Source of the DNA: Streptomyces sp. NBC_01428
GTDB taxonomy: Bacteria; Actinomycetota; Actinomycetes; Streptomycetales; Streptomycetaceae
NCBI RefSeq assembly: GCF_036231965.1
Contig: NZ_CP109499.1
Span: 8,928,001-8,992,000 of the forward strand
Length of the DNA: 64,000 bases
Direction of reading: 5' to 3'
Positions 55,965 to 64,000 of the stretch are shown one piece after another (positions within the stretch are counted from its first letter, which is position 1; each line of letters begins with the position of its first letter). A program made the translations under genes and the position numbers. The notes under the pieces were generated by a model. That model made no database searches and had not been told where the DNA came from. It saw only the letters and a list, made by a program, of their open reading frames with translations.

Positions 55965-56711
55965 TCAGCGGGGGCGGGCCGTGGTCGCGGCGTCGAGCGC
56001 GGCGGTCGCGTCCCGCCGGATCTGGCGCAGCAGCGGCGAGGGATCGCCGGCGAAGTAGAAGTGGCCGCCGTCGAAGACCCGCAGGCCCAGGAAGCGCTCG
56101 AAGTGGCGGGCCCAGCCGGTCATCGAGGCGGGCGGGGCGGAGCGGTCCGCGCCCCCCGCGTACGCGGACAGCGCCACCGGCAGTACGACGGCGTCCGGAT
56201 CGGGCCGCCAGGTCTCCACCAGCCGCAGGTCTGCGCGGATGACCGGCTCGAACAGGGCCCACAGATCAGGGTCCTCGAAGACGTCACCGGGTGTGCCGCC
56301 GAGCAGCTTCAGACGCTCCCGCAGGTCGGCGTCGGACAACTGGTGGTAGCGCTGACCCTGTCCGCCCGGCTGCGGTGCCGTCCGTGCCGAGAGCCCCGCC
56401 CACACCGGCAGCGGCAGGCCCCGCGCGAGAGCCCGCCGGGTGATCTCGTACGTCAGCAGGGCGCCCATGCTGTGCCCGAACAGGGCGTAGGGGCCGTCCA
56501 GTTCCGCCTCGATACCGTCCAGCAGATGGTCCGCGAGCCGGCCGGCGTCGGTGATCTGCGCCCTGTCCAGGAGCAGCCCGTGGCCCGGGGCGTCGAGCAG
56601 CCGCACATCCCACGACGGGGGCAGAGCGGCGGGCCAGGTGCGGTAGAGCAGGTGCGAGCCGCCCGCATGGTGCAGGACGAACAGGCGCAGGGCAGGTCGT
56701 GTGCTGTTCAT
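55965..56711 (-). CDS. Type II thioesterase
   Basis: 248 residues, compact. LRLFVLHHAGGSHLLYRTW; nucleophile GHSMG; acid probably in YAGGADRSAPP; histidine in DGGHFYFAG. Editing enzyme for NRPS/PKS carriers. It is the normal-size counterpart of the thioesterase at 32284, with strong similarity at both ends. GGGAGAG precedes the ATG. Confidence 0.92.
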   Translation of the reverse strand: MNSTRPALRLFVLHHAGGSHLLYRTWPAALPPSWDVRLLDAPGHGLLLDRAQITDAGRLADHLLDGIEAELDGPYALFGHSMGALLTYEITRRALARGLPLPVWAGLSARTAPQPGGQGQRYHQLSDADLRERLKLLGGTPGDVFEDPDLWALFEPVIRADLRLVETWRPDPDAVVLPVALSAYAGGADRSAPPASMTGWARHFERFLGLRVFDGGHFYFAGDPSPLLRQIRRDATAALDAATTARPR

Positions 56712-57566
56712 CGCTCTCCCTCGGATCGGGCCGCGTTCCGGGGACCATAGAACGGCGCCCGCCCGTCGTGTTCCGGCCACCGCGCGCCCTGTGCCGCGGC
56801 TGTGGCGGCTCTCGAGCGGGCCTCAGGCACAACACCGCGCCCCCCGCCCCCGGACCGCCCGCCTCCACCGCACACCAGCCCCTCGCCCCCTTGGCCCTCG
56901 GCCGCCACCGGCGCCGACGGGCAGCCCCCACTCCGGACCGACACCCCGGCATCCCCGAACCGGCCGCCCCGCCCCCGGCGCGCCGCAACCCGGCCGCCCC
57001 GCCACCGGCCCCGCACTCCGGCCGGCCTCGCCGTCCCCGCGAACCGTGCGCCCGCCCCTCTTTCCGCCACCCACACCCACACCGCGCCCACCCACCCCGC
57101 AGCCGCGTCCGCAGCCGACCGGCTCCGGCACACCGCGCCCACCCCGCAGCCGACCGGCTCCGGCACACCGCGCCCGCCTGCCGCCGGCGTCGCAGACCGG
57201 GCAGGACCCGCCCCGGGTCTCGACCAGGACTCGACCGGCGCCGCGCGAACCATCGCTAGGTTGATGGACGTTGGCACCAGCGACGCGGCCGGCCAGGCCC
57301 GTACGACACCTGCGGATCCGCCCACAAGGCCAGGGGTCCCCACCACCGCTCGAACCGGAGCGGACGCCACACGGGCCTGGCTGCCGTACGCTCCCGCCCA
57401 GCTCCAGTACCGCGAGGCAGACGATCTCGCATCCGTACGTCATGGACCGGCTGCACCGTCCCGGTCCCGGGCAGCTCCCGAGGGAACGCGAGCGCCCTTC
57501 GACGCCGTGGTGTCCGATCGGCCAATCTGCGCCCAGGACAGCGAAGTCCGGCGAAGGGACGAACCG
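56712..57566. other. Spacer, ~850 bp
   Basis: No domain-bearing gene. A direct repeat with a core CCGCAGCCGACCGGCTCCGG occurs twice (about 57108 and 57145) with further partial copies. Confidence 0.45.
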
Positions 57567-57728
57567 GTGAACGACGACTGGCAAGAACTCGACCAGCCAC
57601 TGCGCCACGCCCACACCCACAGCTACGTCGGCACGGCACAGGCCGGTGCCCCGCCGCTGCGGCTCGCCGGCGCGGACGACGAGGCGGCGGTCTCCGCCGA
57701 ACCGCACATAGTCCGCGGCATCGACTGA
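57567..57728 (+). CDS. Possible 53-residue peptide, unknown
   Basis: GTG start with AAGGGA 7 bases upstream; reads NDDWQELDQPLRHAHTHSYV then TAQAGAPPLRLAGADDEAA and ends VRGID. Balanced, non-repetitive composition unlike the Pro/Arg frames around it. No homology recognised. Could be a small regulator or precursor peptide. Confidence 0.35.
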   Translation: MNDDWQELDQPLRHAHTHSYVGTAQAGAPPLRLAGADDEAAVSAEPHIVRGID

Positions 57729-59091
57729 CCCTGCCCGGGCTCCCCGTCCACCGGGCCTGCCCCCCTGCCTCCCTGCGCCCCTCCTTCTCGTGGCGCGGTG
57801 TGCGAGGTCCTTGCCCGGAGCGGCACCGCGAGCGCCGTCACCGGTGGTCTCCGCGTCACGGCCCCGCCCGCCACCCGGCCCGCGGTGCCGTGCGCCGAAC
57901 GCGCCCCGCACCCCCTCGTACGGTCGGGAGCCGTACGTCCCTGCCGCCGGGGCCGGTGCTCCGGGCAGCGCCCGCACGGCGCGGGGAGCACCCGCACGGT
58001 GGGGGGACACCCCGCCGACACGACGTGACGGGCCCCCGCAGCGCGGACCCCGAGCGCGCCCGGCCCGCAGCGGCACACGCGCCGGCCGCACCCCAGAACC
58101 CCCCGCCTGGCCCGCAGTGGCACATGCGTCGGCCGCCCCGAGCACCCCCCCGCCCGGGCCCGCGGCCACGACGTGGCTCCGCCCGGCGCGACACCCCCCG
58201 GATCGGCGTGGGCAGACACCCCGCAGACGCGCGGGCACGGCGCGCCCCCGGTCGGCCGCGAGCGGCTCAGGCCCGCCGAACTCCCCTGCGCCGAGACCCT
58301 TTTACGGCACGCCCGAGCCGGCGCACCGCGTGCCTGTGGGACGCCCACGGCCCGAGCGCACCGGCGCCACACCGGCAGGGGAGGGGCTCAGCCCAGCTGC
58401 GTCCGCGCACGTCACCTTCCCCGCGGACGAACCGGCTCGGGAGCCAGAGCCAGAGCCGGAGCCGGAGCCAGAGCCGGAGCTGGAGCCGGAGCCCGCCCCG
58501 TGGTCCCACACCGCTGCCCGGCCCGGCGCTCCCGCGCGACGCGGCGCTCCCGCGCGTCCCGCCCCGCGCCCGGCCCCGCGTCTGGCGCGCAGCACCCTCC
58601 CGGCCTCCGGCACCCCGCCCGCGCGCGCCTCGGCCCCCGTATGGAACACACCCGGGACAGCGGCCCCGGAACCCCTGGGACACCCATGGCCGGCGCTGCC
58701 GAACTCCCCGCGGCCCACGTCATGCCGGTCCCGGCGTCAAGCCGCTCTGAACCCGGCCTCCAGCCGCGCTCCGGTCACCCGTCCCCGGGTGCGGGCGGCC
58801 GCGCATCGTGGCACAGGAACCCGGCCCGGTACAGAGGATCCCGGCCGGGTGCGGGCCCTTTCCCGGGCGGGGCGGGCGGCGTGGCGGCGGCCCTTGTCGT
58901 GCCGGCGGCCCGCTCCTTACGGTCGTGGCAACGCCGGGGTCGCACCGACGCCGGGTGTCCTGTCGACCGGACGCCCGGGTGTCCCGTCGACCGGACAACA
59001 CCGGCCGGTGAAGCCGCCCGGTGCGCTCTCGCACCCGGCCCGGCGACAGCCCATCCCGAGTCACCTTCATGACGGTTAAGGACGGTGCCAG
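57729..59091. other. Low-complexity spacer, ~1.36 kb
   Basis: One long plus frame runs through it but is Pro/Arg/Ala-rich with no domain; contains GAGCCR hexamers at 58439-58495 (Glu-Pro codons). I do not call a gene. Confidence 0.5.
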
Positions 59092-59307
59092 TTGAGCACG
59101 AACCCCTTCGATGACGAGGACGGCCGCTTCCACGTTGTGGTCAACGACGAGGAGCAGCACTCCCTGTGGCCGGCGTTCGCCGAGGTGCCCGCCGGCTGGC
59201 GTGTGGTCTTCGGCGAGGCGGCCCGCGCCGAGTGCCTGGAGTACGTCGAGTCGAACTGGACCGACCTGCGCCCGCGGAGCCTGCGCGAAGCCATGGCCGC
59301 GGACTGA
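59092..59307 (+). CDS. mbtH: MbtH-like protein
   Basis: 71 residues with the three invariant tryptophans and signature: NPFDDEDGRFHVVVNDEEQHSLWPAF (NxExQxSxWP), PAGWRVVFGEA and SNWTDLRPRSLRE. Binds and activates NRPS adenylation domains. TTG start with AAGGA upstream. Placed before the stand-alone A domain, its likely partner. Confidence 0.96.
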   Translation: MSTNPFDDEDGRFHVVVNDEEQHSLWPAFAEVPAGWRVVFGEAARAECLEYVESNWTDLRPRSLREAMAAD

Positions 59308-59347
59308 ACACCGCACCCACCGAACTGGGCTGACACTGCGTCAGATT

Positions 59348-59372
59348 GCGGGGCCCGGCCGACGGGCCCCGC
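59348..59372 (+). terminator. Hairpin after mbtH
   Basis: GCGGGGCCCG pairs perfectly with CGGGCCCCGC around GCCGA, 40 bases past the mbtH stop. Confidence 0.7.
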
Positions 59373-59524
59373 GGTGCCCGGGGGCGCCGGTGCGCGCCTG
59401 CCGCGTCCCGGCCCACGCGAGCAACCGAGCGAGCCGACCCGGACCGACGGCGGCGACCGGCACCCGGCACGGCCGGGGGAGCGGTCAACGACCGCGCGAA
59501 CACTGCGAGTTGGGAGATGAAGTT

Positions 59525-60244
59525 GTGACGGGCGCTGCGAGAACTGCGAGCAGGTACAAGCCGAGGCCGCACACCACGGGAGAGCCGGCCCAGCGCGATG
59601 TGGTCCTGTCCTTCGTGGGGACGCACGCCACGGTGCAGAAGTCGGGAATGGTCTTCCCGCAGAATCTCTCCGAACGGTCCTGGGAACAGATCGGGGCCAA
59701 CCTGCGGGAACTGGTGAACTCCTCGGCCTGGTGGCTCGCCGACTGGCTGATCTACGGAGAGGCCACCTACGGGTGGCGGCGCTACAAGGAGGCCGTGGAG
59801 CGGACCGGGCTCGACTACCAGACCCTGCGCAACTACGCCTGGGTGGCCCGCCGTTTCGAGCACGACCGGCGGCGCGACAGCCTCAGCTTCGCCCACCACG
59901 CCGAGGTGACCCGGCTCTCCCCGCCCGAGCAGGACTACTGGCTGCGCAAGGCGGAACAGCAGAAGTGGTCGCGCAACGAACTGCGCCGCGCGGTGCGCGC
60001 CAGCCTCGCCGTGCAGAGCGGAGAGCACGCCGAGCTCCCCGAGTCCGCCGGCGACGGCGGGCAGGACGCCACCACCGGGTCGCCGCGGACGGCCGGGCAG
60101 GGCGGGAGCAAGGTCACCACGCTGACCATCGAGCTGTCCGTCGGCCAGCTGGAGTACTGCTCCAAGGCCGCCGCCGCCCACGGACTGCCCGTCGACAAGT
60201 GGGTGGCCCGGATGCTGGCGAGCGCCGAACGCCAGAGCGCCTGA
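59525..60244 (+). CDS. LmbU-family transcriptional regulator, paralog 2
   Basis: 239 residues. Same core as the protein at 53462: KSGMVFPQNLSERSWEQI, SSAWWLADWLIYGEATYGW, DYQTLRNYAWVARRFEHDRR, LRKAEQQKWSRNELRRAVR. The C-terminus adds a small domain (TLTIELSVGQLEYCSKAAAA) rather than a low-complexity tail. GTG 59525 is chosen for GGGAG upstream. Likely regulates the A-PCP-oxidoreductase genes just downstream. Confidence 0.88.
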   Translation: MTGAARTASRYKPRPHTTGEPAQRDVVLSFVGTHATVQKSGMVFPQNLSERSWEQIGANLRELVNSSAWWLADWLIYGEATYGWRRYKEAVERTGLDYQTLRNYAWVARRFEHDRRRDSLSFAHHAEVTRLSPPEQDYWLRKAEQQKWSRNELRRAVRASLAVQSGEHAELPESAGDGGQDATTGSPRTAGQGGSKVTTLTIELSVGQLEYCSKAAAAHGLPVDKWVARMLASAERQSA

Positions 60245-60252
60245 GAGCGCAC

Positions 60253-60273
60253 CGCCCCGGCGTGCCCGGGGCG
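60253..60273 (+). terminator. Small hairpin after LmbU paralog 2
   Basis: CGCCCCGG pairs with CCGGGGCG around a 5-base loop, 9 bases past the stop. Confidence 0.5.
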
Positions 60274-60338
60274 AACCCCCTGCCCAGGTGCCGCGGGCGC
60301 ACCGCCCGACCGGACACCGCACACATCGGAGTCAGTTG

Positions 60339-61925
60339 ATGATCCTTCAGGGAAAGCGGGTGGCCCTGCCGCCCTCGCCCGTCGTCCACCGGCGGTTCGA
60401 GGAGCACGCCAGGGCCACCCCCGACGCCCTCGCCGTCGTGTGGTCCGGCCGGCAGGTGACGTACGCGGAACTCGACGCCCGGGCCAACCGGTTCGCGCAC
60501 TTTCTCACCGCACACGGCCACGGCCGCGGCGCGAAGGTCGGCATCTGCCTCGACTACTCGATCGACATGATCGTCGCCATCCTCGGCACCCTGAAGGCCG
60601 GCGCGGCCTACGTGCCCTTCGACCCCGCCTACCCCGCGGCCCGCCTGCACCTGCTGCTCGGCCAGGTACCCGACCTCGCCCTGATCGTGGCCTCCCCGGC
60701 CACGGCCGCCATGGTCGAGTCCGCGGGCGCCGAGGTCATCGACCTCGAACAGCTCGCCGGCCACCTCGCGACCCTCCCGGCGACCGGCCCCGACGTCCAC
60801 GTCACCGGCGACGACCTCTGCTACGCGGTGTTCACCTCCGGCTCGACCGGCACCCCCAAGCTGGCCGCGGTCCGCCACGAGGGCTGGTTCAACCTGATGA
60901 ACTGGCTCCAGCTCGAATACGGCCTGCACCGCGGCTCCCACAACCTGGTCGTCTCCGCCTTCGGCTTCGATCTCTCCCAGCGCGCCCTGATGACCCCCCT
61001 GTTCTGCGGCGCCACCCAGCACCTGATGGCCAGCCGCAACTTCGACGCCATGCTCGCCCACCGCATGCTCACCCAGTACGACATCCGCGTCGTGCACTGC
61101 GCCTCCAGCACCCTGTACCTGCTGGTCGACTGGGAGAACGCGCGTGGCGGCGACGCACTCGCCCGCCTCGACTACGTCCTGTTCGGCGGGGAACCCCTCA
61201 AGAGCGAACGCCTCACCCGCTTCGCGCGCCGCCCCGGCACCACCGTCACCCTGCTGCACCAGTACGGCGTCGCCGAGTGCACCGATGTCGCCACCTCCTA
61301 CGACCTGGCCCACTACCGGCCCGGCGAGCACGACATCGCCCCGGTCGGCCGGCCCGCCCACAACACCGTCATCCACCTCCTGGACGCCGACCTGCGCGAG
61401 GTCCAGGCAGGCCAGTACGGCGAGATCTGCATCTCCGGAGCCGGCGTCGGCGCGGGCTACCTGGGCGGCAGCGGCCCCGAGAACGCCAAGTTCACGACCG
61501 TCGACGTCGAGGGGACACCGCTGCGCCTGTACCGCACGGGGGACCGTGGCCTCATCGACGACCGCGGCCAACTCGTCGTCGCCGGACGGATGGACGCCCA
61601 GGTCAAGGTACGGGGCATGCGCATCGACCCCACCGACGTCGAACGCGCCCTGGGCCGGCTGACCGGCGTCCGCGAGGCGGCCGTGGTGGTCACCTACAAC
61701 GACGGCGGCGAAGCCGAACTGAACGCGTTCGTCGTCCCCTTGGGCAACGACCTCGCCGAGGACGATCTGCGCACCCGCCTGCTGTGGACCCTGCCGCGGA
61801 ACATGGTGCCGTCCCGGTTCACGAACATCCTGCGCCTTCCGCTGAGCCCGCACGGAAAAGTGGACCGCGCCGCCCTGGCGGACGTCTGCCGCACCCCGTA
61901 CGCCGGCAGCAACTCCATTGCATGA
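60339..61925 (+). CDS. Stand-alone NRPS adenylation domain
   Basis: 528 residues: one A domain with all core motifs (LKAGAAYVPFD A2, FTSGSTGTPK A3, FGFDLS A4, QYGVAECT A5, YRTGDRG A7, GRMDAQVKVRGMRID A8, PHGKVDR A10). Aligned to GrsA, the pocket reads Asp235, Leu236, Arg239, His278, Leu299, Gly301, Gln322, Asp330, Val331, Lys517. Asp235 indicates an alpha-amino acid; Arg and His in the pocket are uncommon and I do not recognise the code. ATGA overlap with the PCP gene shows they work as a pair. Confidence 0.94.
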   Translation: MILQGKRVALPPSPVVHRRFEEHARATPDALAVVWSGRQVTYAELDARANRFAHFLTAHGHGRGAKVGICLDYSIDMIVAILGTLKAGAAYVPFDPAYPAARLHLLLGQVPDLALIVASPATAAMVESAGAEVIDLEQLAGHLATLPATGPDVHVTGDDLCYAVFTSGSTGTPKLAAVRHEGWFNLMNWLQLEYGLHRGSHNLVVSAFGFDLSQRALMTPLFCGATQHLMASRNFDAMLAHRMLTQYDIRVVHCASSTLYLLVDWENARGGDALARLDYVLFGGEPLKSERLTRFARRPGTTVTLLHQYGVAECTDVATSYDLAHYRPGEHDIAPVGRPAHNTVIHLLDADLREVQAGQYGEICISGAGVGAGYLGGSGPENAKFTTVDVEGTPLRLYRTGDRGLIDDRGQLVVAGRMDAQVKVRGMRIDPTDVERALGRLTGVREAAVVVTYNDGGEAELNAFVVPLGNDLAEDDLRTRLLWTLPRNMVPSRFTNILRLPLSPHGKVDRAALADVCRTPYAGSNSIA

Positions 61926-62194
61926 AAGGGCCCTTGGCCGTGACGACAACCGAGAGGAACGCGATGACCGCCGACCGCGTCCGCGCCATCTGGTGCCGGG
62001 AACTCCAGCGCGACGACATCACGCCGGACGACGACTTCTTCGCCCTGGGCGGCCAGTCCCTGATCATGGTCAGCATTCAGGGCGCATTCATCGAGGAACT
62101 GGGCGCCGAGGTCCCCATGGACCAGATGTTCCTCAACCCGACCGTGGCGTCGATCGCCGCCTACATCGACTCCCAGGCCGCCCTCGCCCCGTAA
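61922..62194 (+). CDS. Stand-alone peptidyl carrier protein
   Basis: 90 residues, one carrier domain with DDFFALGGQSLIMVSI; the serine in GGQS takes the phosphopantetheine arm. Coupled to the A domain (ATGA). Free A plus PCP pairs hold an amino acid for modification, here probably by the FAD oxidoreductase that follows. Confidence 0.93.
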   Translation: MKGPLAVTTTERNAMTADRVRAIWCRELQRDDITPDDDFFALGGQSLIMVSIQGAFIEELGAEVPMDQMFLNPTVASIAAYIDSQAALAP

Positions 62195-62234
62195 CCACCA
62201 CCCCCTCGCCCGCCCCGGGCAGACACGGGGGGCC

Positions 62235-62250
62235 GTCCCGCCGGCGGGAC
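62235..62250. promoter_or_regulatory. 16-bp perfect palindrome with CGCCGGCG core
   Basis: GTCCCGCCGGCGGGAC, 41 bases after the PCP stop. CGCCGGCG is the site reported for LmbU, and a LmbU paralog is encoded nearby. The 8-mer alone is expected by chance in such GC-rich DNA; it may equally be a terminator stem. Confidence 0.4.
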
Positions 62251-62428
62251 ACCCGCGGCATGCCCGCACCCTTTTCAACTCCCTCCGCCCAAGCCCTTTC
62301 ACGGCCCGCAGGATCTCTTCATCCCGCCCGCCCGGGCCGGATAGCCTCGAATGCGTCCACGGCCACCGCCCCCCTTCTTTTTCTTTTTGCGGCCGGCCGC
62401 AGCGAACAGCGCACCCCTTTCACCCCGG

Positions 62429-62454
62429 CACGGTTCGGCCGCGGCCGAACCGTG
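62429..62454. promoter_or_regulatory. 26-bp perfect palindrome before the FAD oxidoreductase
   Basis: Arms CACGGTTCGGCC and GGCCGAACCGTG around GC, ending 29 bases before the start codon at 62484. Either an operator/attenuator of this gene or a terminator of the upstream unit; no T-run follows. Confidence 0.6.
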
Positions 62455-62483
62455 CCCAAAAACAATCCGGTAAGAGAGGCGCC

Positions 62484-63671
62484 ATGTACGACGTGATAGT
62501 CATAGGTGCCCGTTGTGCGGGTTCGCCGACGGCCATGCTTTTCGCACAGCAGGGCTATCGCGTCCTGCTCCTGGAGAAAGCGCGCTTCCCCCAGGACACC
62601 CTCTCCTCGCACTACATCCACCAGCAGGGCATCGCCCTGCTCAACCGGTGGGGCCTGCTGGACAGGATCCGCGACTCGGGCGCCCAGCCGATCACCCACC
62701 AGCGCTACGAAGGCCCCGGCGTACGCATCGAGGGCTTCTCCCTGCCCATCGACGGCCTGCGCACCACCTACGCGCCCCGCCGCTACGTCCTCGACCCGAT
62801 CCTCGCCGACGGCGCCGTCGCGGCCGGCGTGGACTTCCAGCAGGGCTGCGCGGTCAACGACCTGCTCTTCGACGGCGACCGCGTCACCGGCGTGCGCTAC
62901 ACCACCCCCGCCGGCACCGTCACCACCGAACAGGCCCGCCTGGTCGTCGGCGCGGACGGCATGCGCTCCCTGGTCGCCCGCAAGACCGGCGCCCCCAACG
63001 TCATCGAACACCCGCGGATGACCTGCACCTACTACAGCTACTGGTCAGGCGTCCCCTCCGACTTCGAACTCTACGAGCGCACCGGCCGCTGGATCGGCGT
63101 CCTGCCCACCAACGACGACCTCACCCTGCTCATGGCGTACTTCCCGCAGGAGGACTTCGGCCAGGTCCGCAAAGCCGTCGAACCCGCCTACCTCGACGCC
63201 TTCCGCACCACCGCCCCCGAACTGTACGAACGCATGCAGGCCGGCGAGCGCGTCGAGCAGCTCTACGGAACCGGCCACCAGGACAACTACTTCCGCAAGG
63301 CCTACGGCCCCGGCTGGGTCCTGGTCGGCGACGCCGTCAACCACAAGGACTCCATCACCGCCCGCGGCATCACCGAAGCCTTCGTCCAGGCCCAGACCCT
63401 CACCGACGCCATCGGCCAGAACCTCCACGAGGACACCGCCCTCAAACCGGCCCTGCGCCGCTACGAGAACAGCCTGGGCGACGAGGCCCTCAACCACTAC
63501 CAGGGCGCCCTGAACGTCGCCGAACTCAAGCCCGAGGGCCGCACCGACATGCTGCGCAAACTGGTCGGCCACCAGCAGCACATCGACCGCTACTTCTCCA
63601 CCCTGTCGGGCGCGTGCTCCATCGACGACTTCTACAACGACGAACTGCTGACCCTGCTCGACCAGAGCTGA
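62484..63671 (+). CDS. FAD-dependent monooxygenase/oxidoreductase
   Basis: 395 residues, group A flavin monooxygenase-like. Dinucleotide motif VIGARCAGSPTAMLFAQQG at the N-terminus, VVGADGMRS in the middle, and GWVLVGDAVNHKDSITARG (GD motif). The halogenase WxWxIP motif was not seen, so hydroxylation or dehydrogenation is more likely than halogenation. AGAGAGG precedes the ATG. Position after A and PCP suggests it acts on the PCP-bound amino acid. Confidence 0.87.
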   Translation: MYDVIVIGARCAGSPTAMLFAQQGYRVLLLEKARFPQDTLSSHYIHQQGIALLNRWGLLDRIRDSGAQPITHQRYEGPGVRIEGFSLPIDGLRTTYAPRRYVLDPILADGAVAAGVDFQQGCAVNDLLFDGDRVTGVRYTTPAGTVTTEQARLVVGADGMRSLVARKTGAPNVIEHPRMTCTYYSYWSGVPSDFELYERTGRWIGVLPTNDDLTLLMAYFPQEDFGQVRKAVEPAYLDAFRTTAPELYERMQAGERVEQLYGTGHQDNYFRKAYGPGWVLVGDAVNHKDSITARGITEAFVQAQTLTDAIGQNLHEDTALKPALRRYENSLGDEALNHYQGALNVAELKPEGRTDMLRKLVGHQQHIDRYFSTLSGACSIDDFYNDELLTLLDQS

Positions 63672-63713
63672 CGACCTGCCGACCCGCTCCCTGGTAACGC
63701 CGAATTTGGAGAC

Positions 63714-64000
63714 ATGATGATCCCGTTGTCGTTCGCGCAGCGCCGGCTGTGGTTCGTGGACCGCTTCGAAGGCCCCTCGCCGACCTACAACGGCGCGTTC
63801 GCCCTGCGGCTGACCGGCGAACTGGACGTCGACGCACTGCGGGCGGCGCTCCACGACGTCGTCGACCGGCACGAGGTGCTGCGCACGGTCATCGTCGAGG
63901 ACGACGACGGCGTCCCCCACCAGCAGGTCCTGGCCCACGGACACGAGCAGGTCACCCTGCCCCTGAGCGAGGTCACCCCCCGCACACGGGACGCGGCCGT
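63714..64000 (+). CDS. NRPS condensation domain, truncated by window edge
   Basis: First 95 residues of an NRPS: MIPLSFAQRRLWFVDRFEGP (C1 motif), then LTGELDVDALRAALHDVVDRHEVLRT (C2), an LCL-like pattern. The gene begins with a C domain, so it accepts a carrier-bound donor, plausibly from the free PCP. TTTGGAGAC precedes the ATG. HHxxxDG and later modules lie beyond the window. Confidence 0.93.
   Translation, partial: MMIPLSFAQRRLWFVDRFEGPSPTYNGAFALRLTGELDVDALRAALHDVVDRHEVLRTVIVEDDDGVPHQQVLAHGHEQVTLPLSEVTPRTRDAA

Noticed and set aside
57790..59079. 429-residue plus-strand frame before mbtH
   Set aside because: Pro/Arg/Ala-rich with hexamer repeats and no good ribosome site; no domain recognised.
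62484..63671. Flavin-dependent halogenase
   Set aside because: The WxWxIP halogenase motif was not seen; the FAD motifs alone fit a monooxygenase or oxidoreductase.

Overview
The window is very GC-rich actinomycete DNA, almost certainly Streptomyces or a close relative. Evidence: GC-saturated third codon positions, many GTG starts with 1-4 bp ATGA/GTGA/TGATG overlaps, FbiC-type F420 biosynthesis, an AfsA gamma-butyrolactone system, SARP regulators, MbtH and LmbU-family proteins. No rRNA, tRNA, CRISPR array or intact insertion sequence was seen.

Region 1 (1-10.1 kb) is a co-directional, mostly translationally coupled operon: acyl-CoA ligase (cut by the window edge), VOC protein, NADPH:F420 reductase, NIPSNAP protein, LLM-class F420 oxidoreductase, enoyl-CoA hydratase, acyl-CoA dehydrogenase, full-length FbiC, CofC and a short-chain dehydrogenase. 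It looks like a CoA-linked oxidative pathway that carries part of its own F420 supply and recycling. Region 2 (10.1-21 kb) is a mixed accessory stretch: DJ-1/PfpI protein, cupin, 2OG-Fe dioxygenase, lipoprotein, TerF-like VWA protein, an exonuclease-BRCT-TerD fusion, an ankyrin protein, and decayed genes (FG-GAP, XRE/DUF5753, GH99-like secreted hydrolase).

Region 3 (21-35 kb) is a regulatory island: a gamma-butyrolactone receptor with a strong ARE operator, an AfsA-type synthase with its own ARE, two more TetR regulators, three SARPs and a type II thioesterase, separated by unusually long low-complexity GC-rich spacers. Region 4 (35-64 kb) is a piperazate-type NRPS cluster that continues past the right edge: LLM oxidoreductase, didomain aromatase/cyclase, NTF2-like protein, stand-alone condensation protein, di-ACP, a ketosynthase-like protein without catalytic residues, PPTase, arginine-dihydrolase-like enzyme, ArgB, ornithine N-hydroxylase (KtzI type), piperazate synthase (KtzT type), two LmbU paralogs, a serine-hydrolase pseudoenzyme, a second thioesterase, MbtH, stand-alone A domain, stand-alone PCP, FAD oxidoreductase, and the start of a condensation domain.

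How it fits together: ArgB and the arginine-dihydrolase-like enzyme should raise ornithine, the N-hydroxylase makes N5-hydroxyornithine, and the KtzT homolog closes the N-N bond to piperazate. The free A domain, PCP and FAD enzyme probably make a second unusual monomer on a carrier protein. The most striking finding is a set of direct-repeat arrays with an exact 11-bp period and cores like TCGAG/TTGAAG. They lie upstream of the aromatase/NTF2 pair, the di-ACP/KS-like operon, the arginine-dihydrolase gene (weaker), argB and the ornithine hydroxylase/piperazate synthase pair. They match the known geometry of SARP operators and suggest that the cluster SARPs drive the precursor and carrier genes as one regulon, itself under butyrolactone control.
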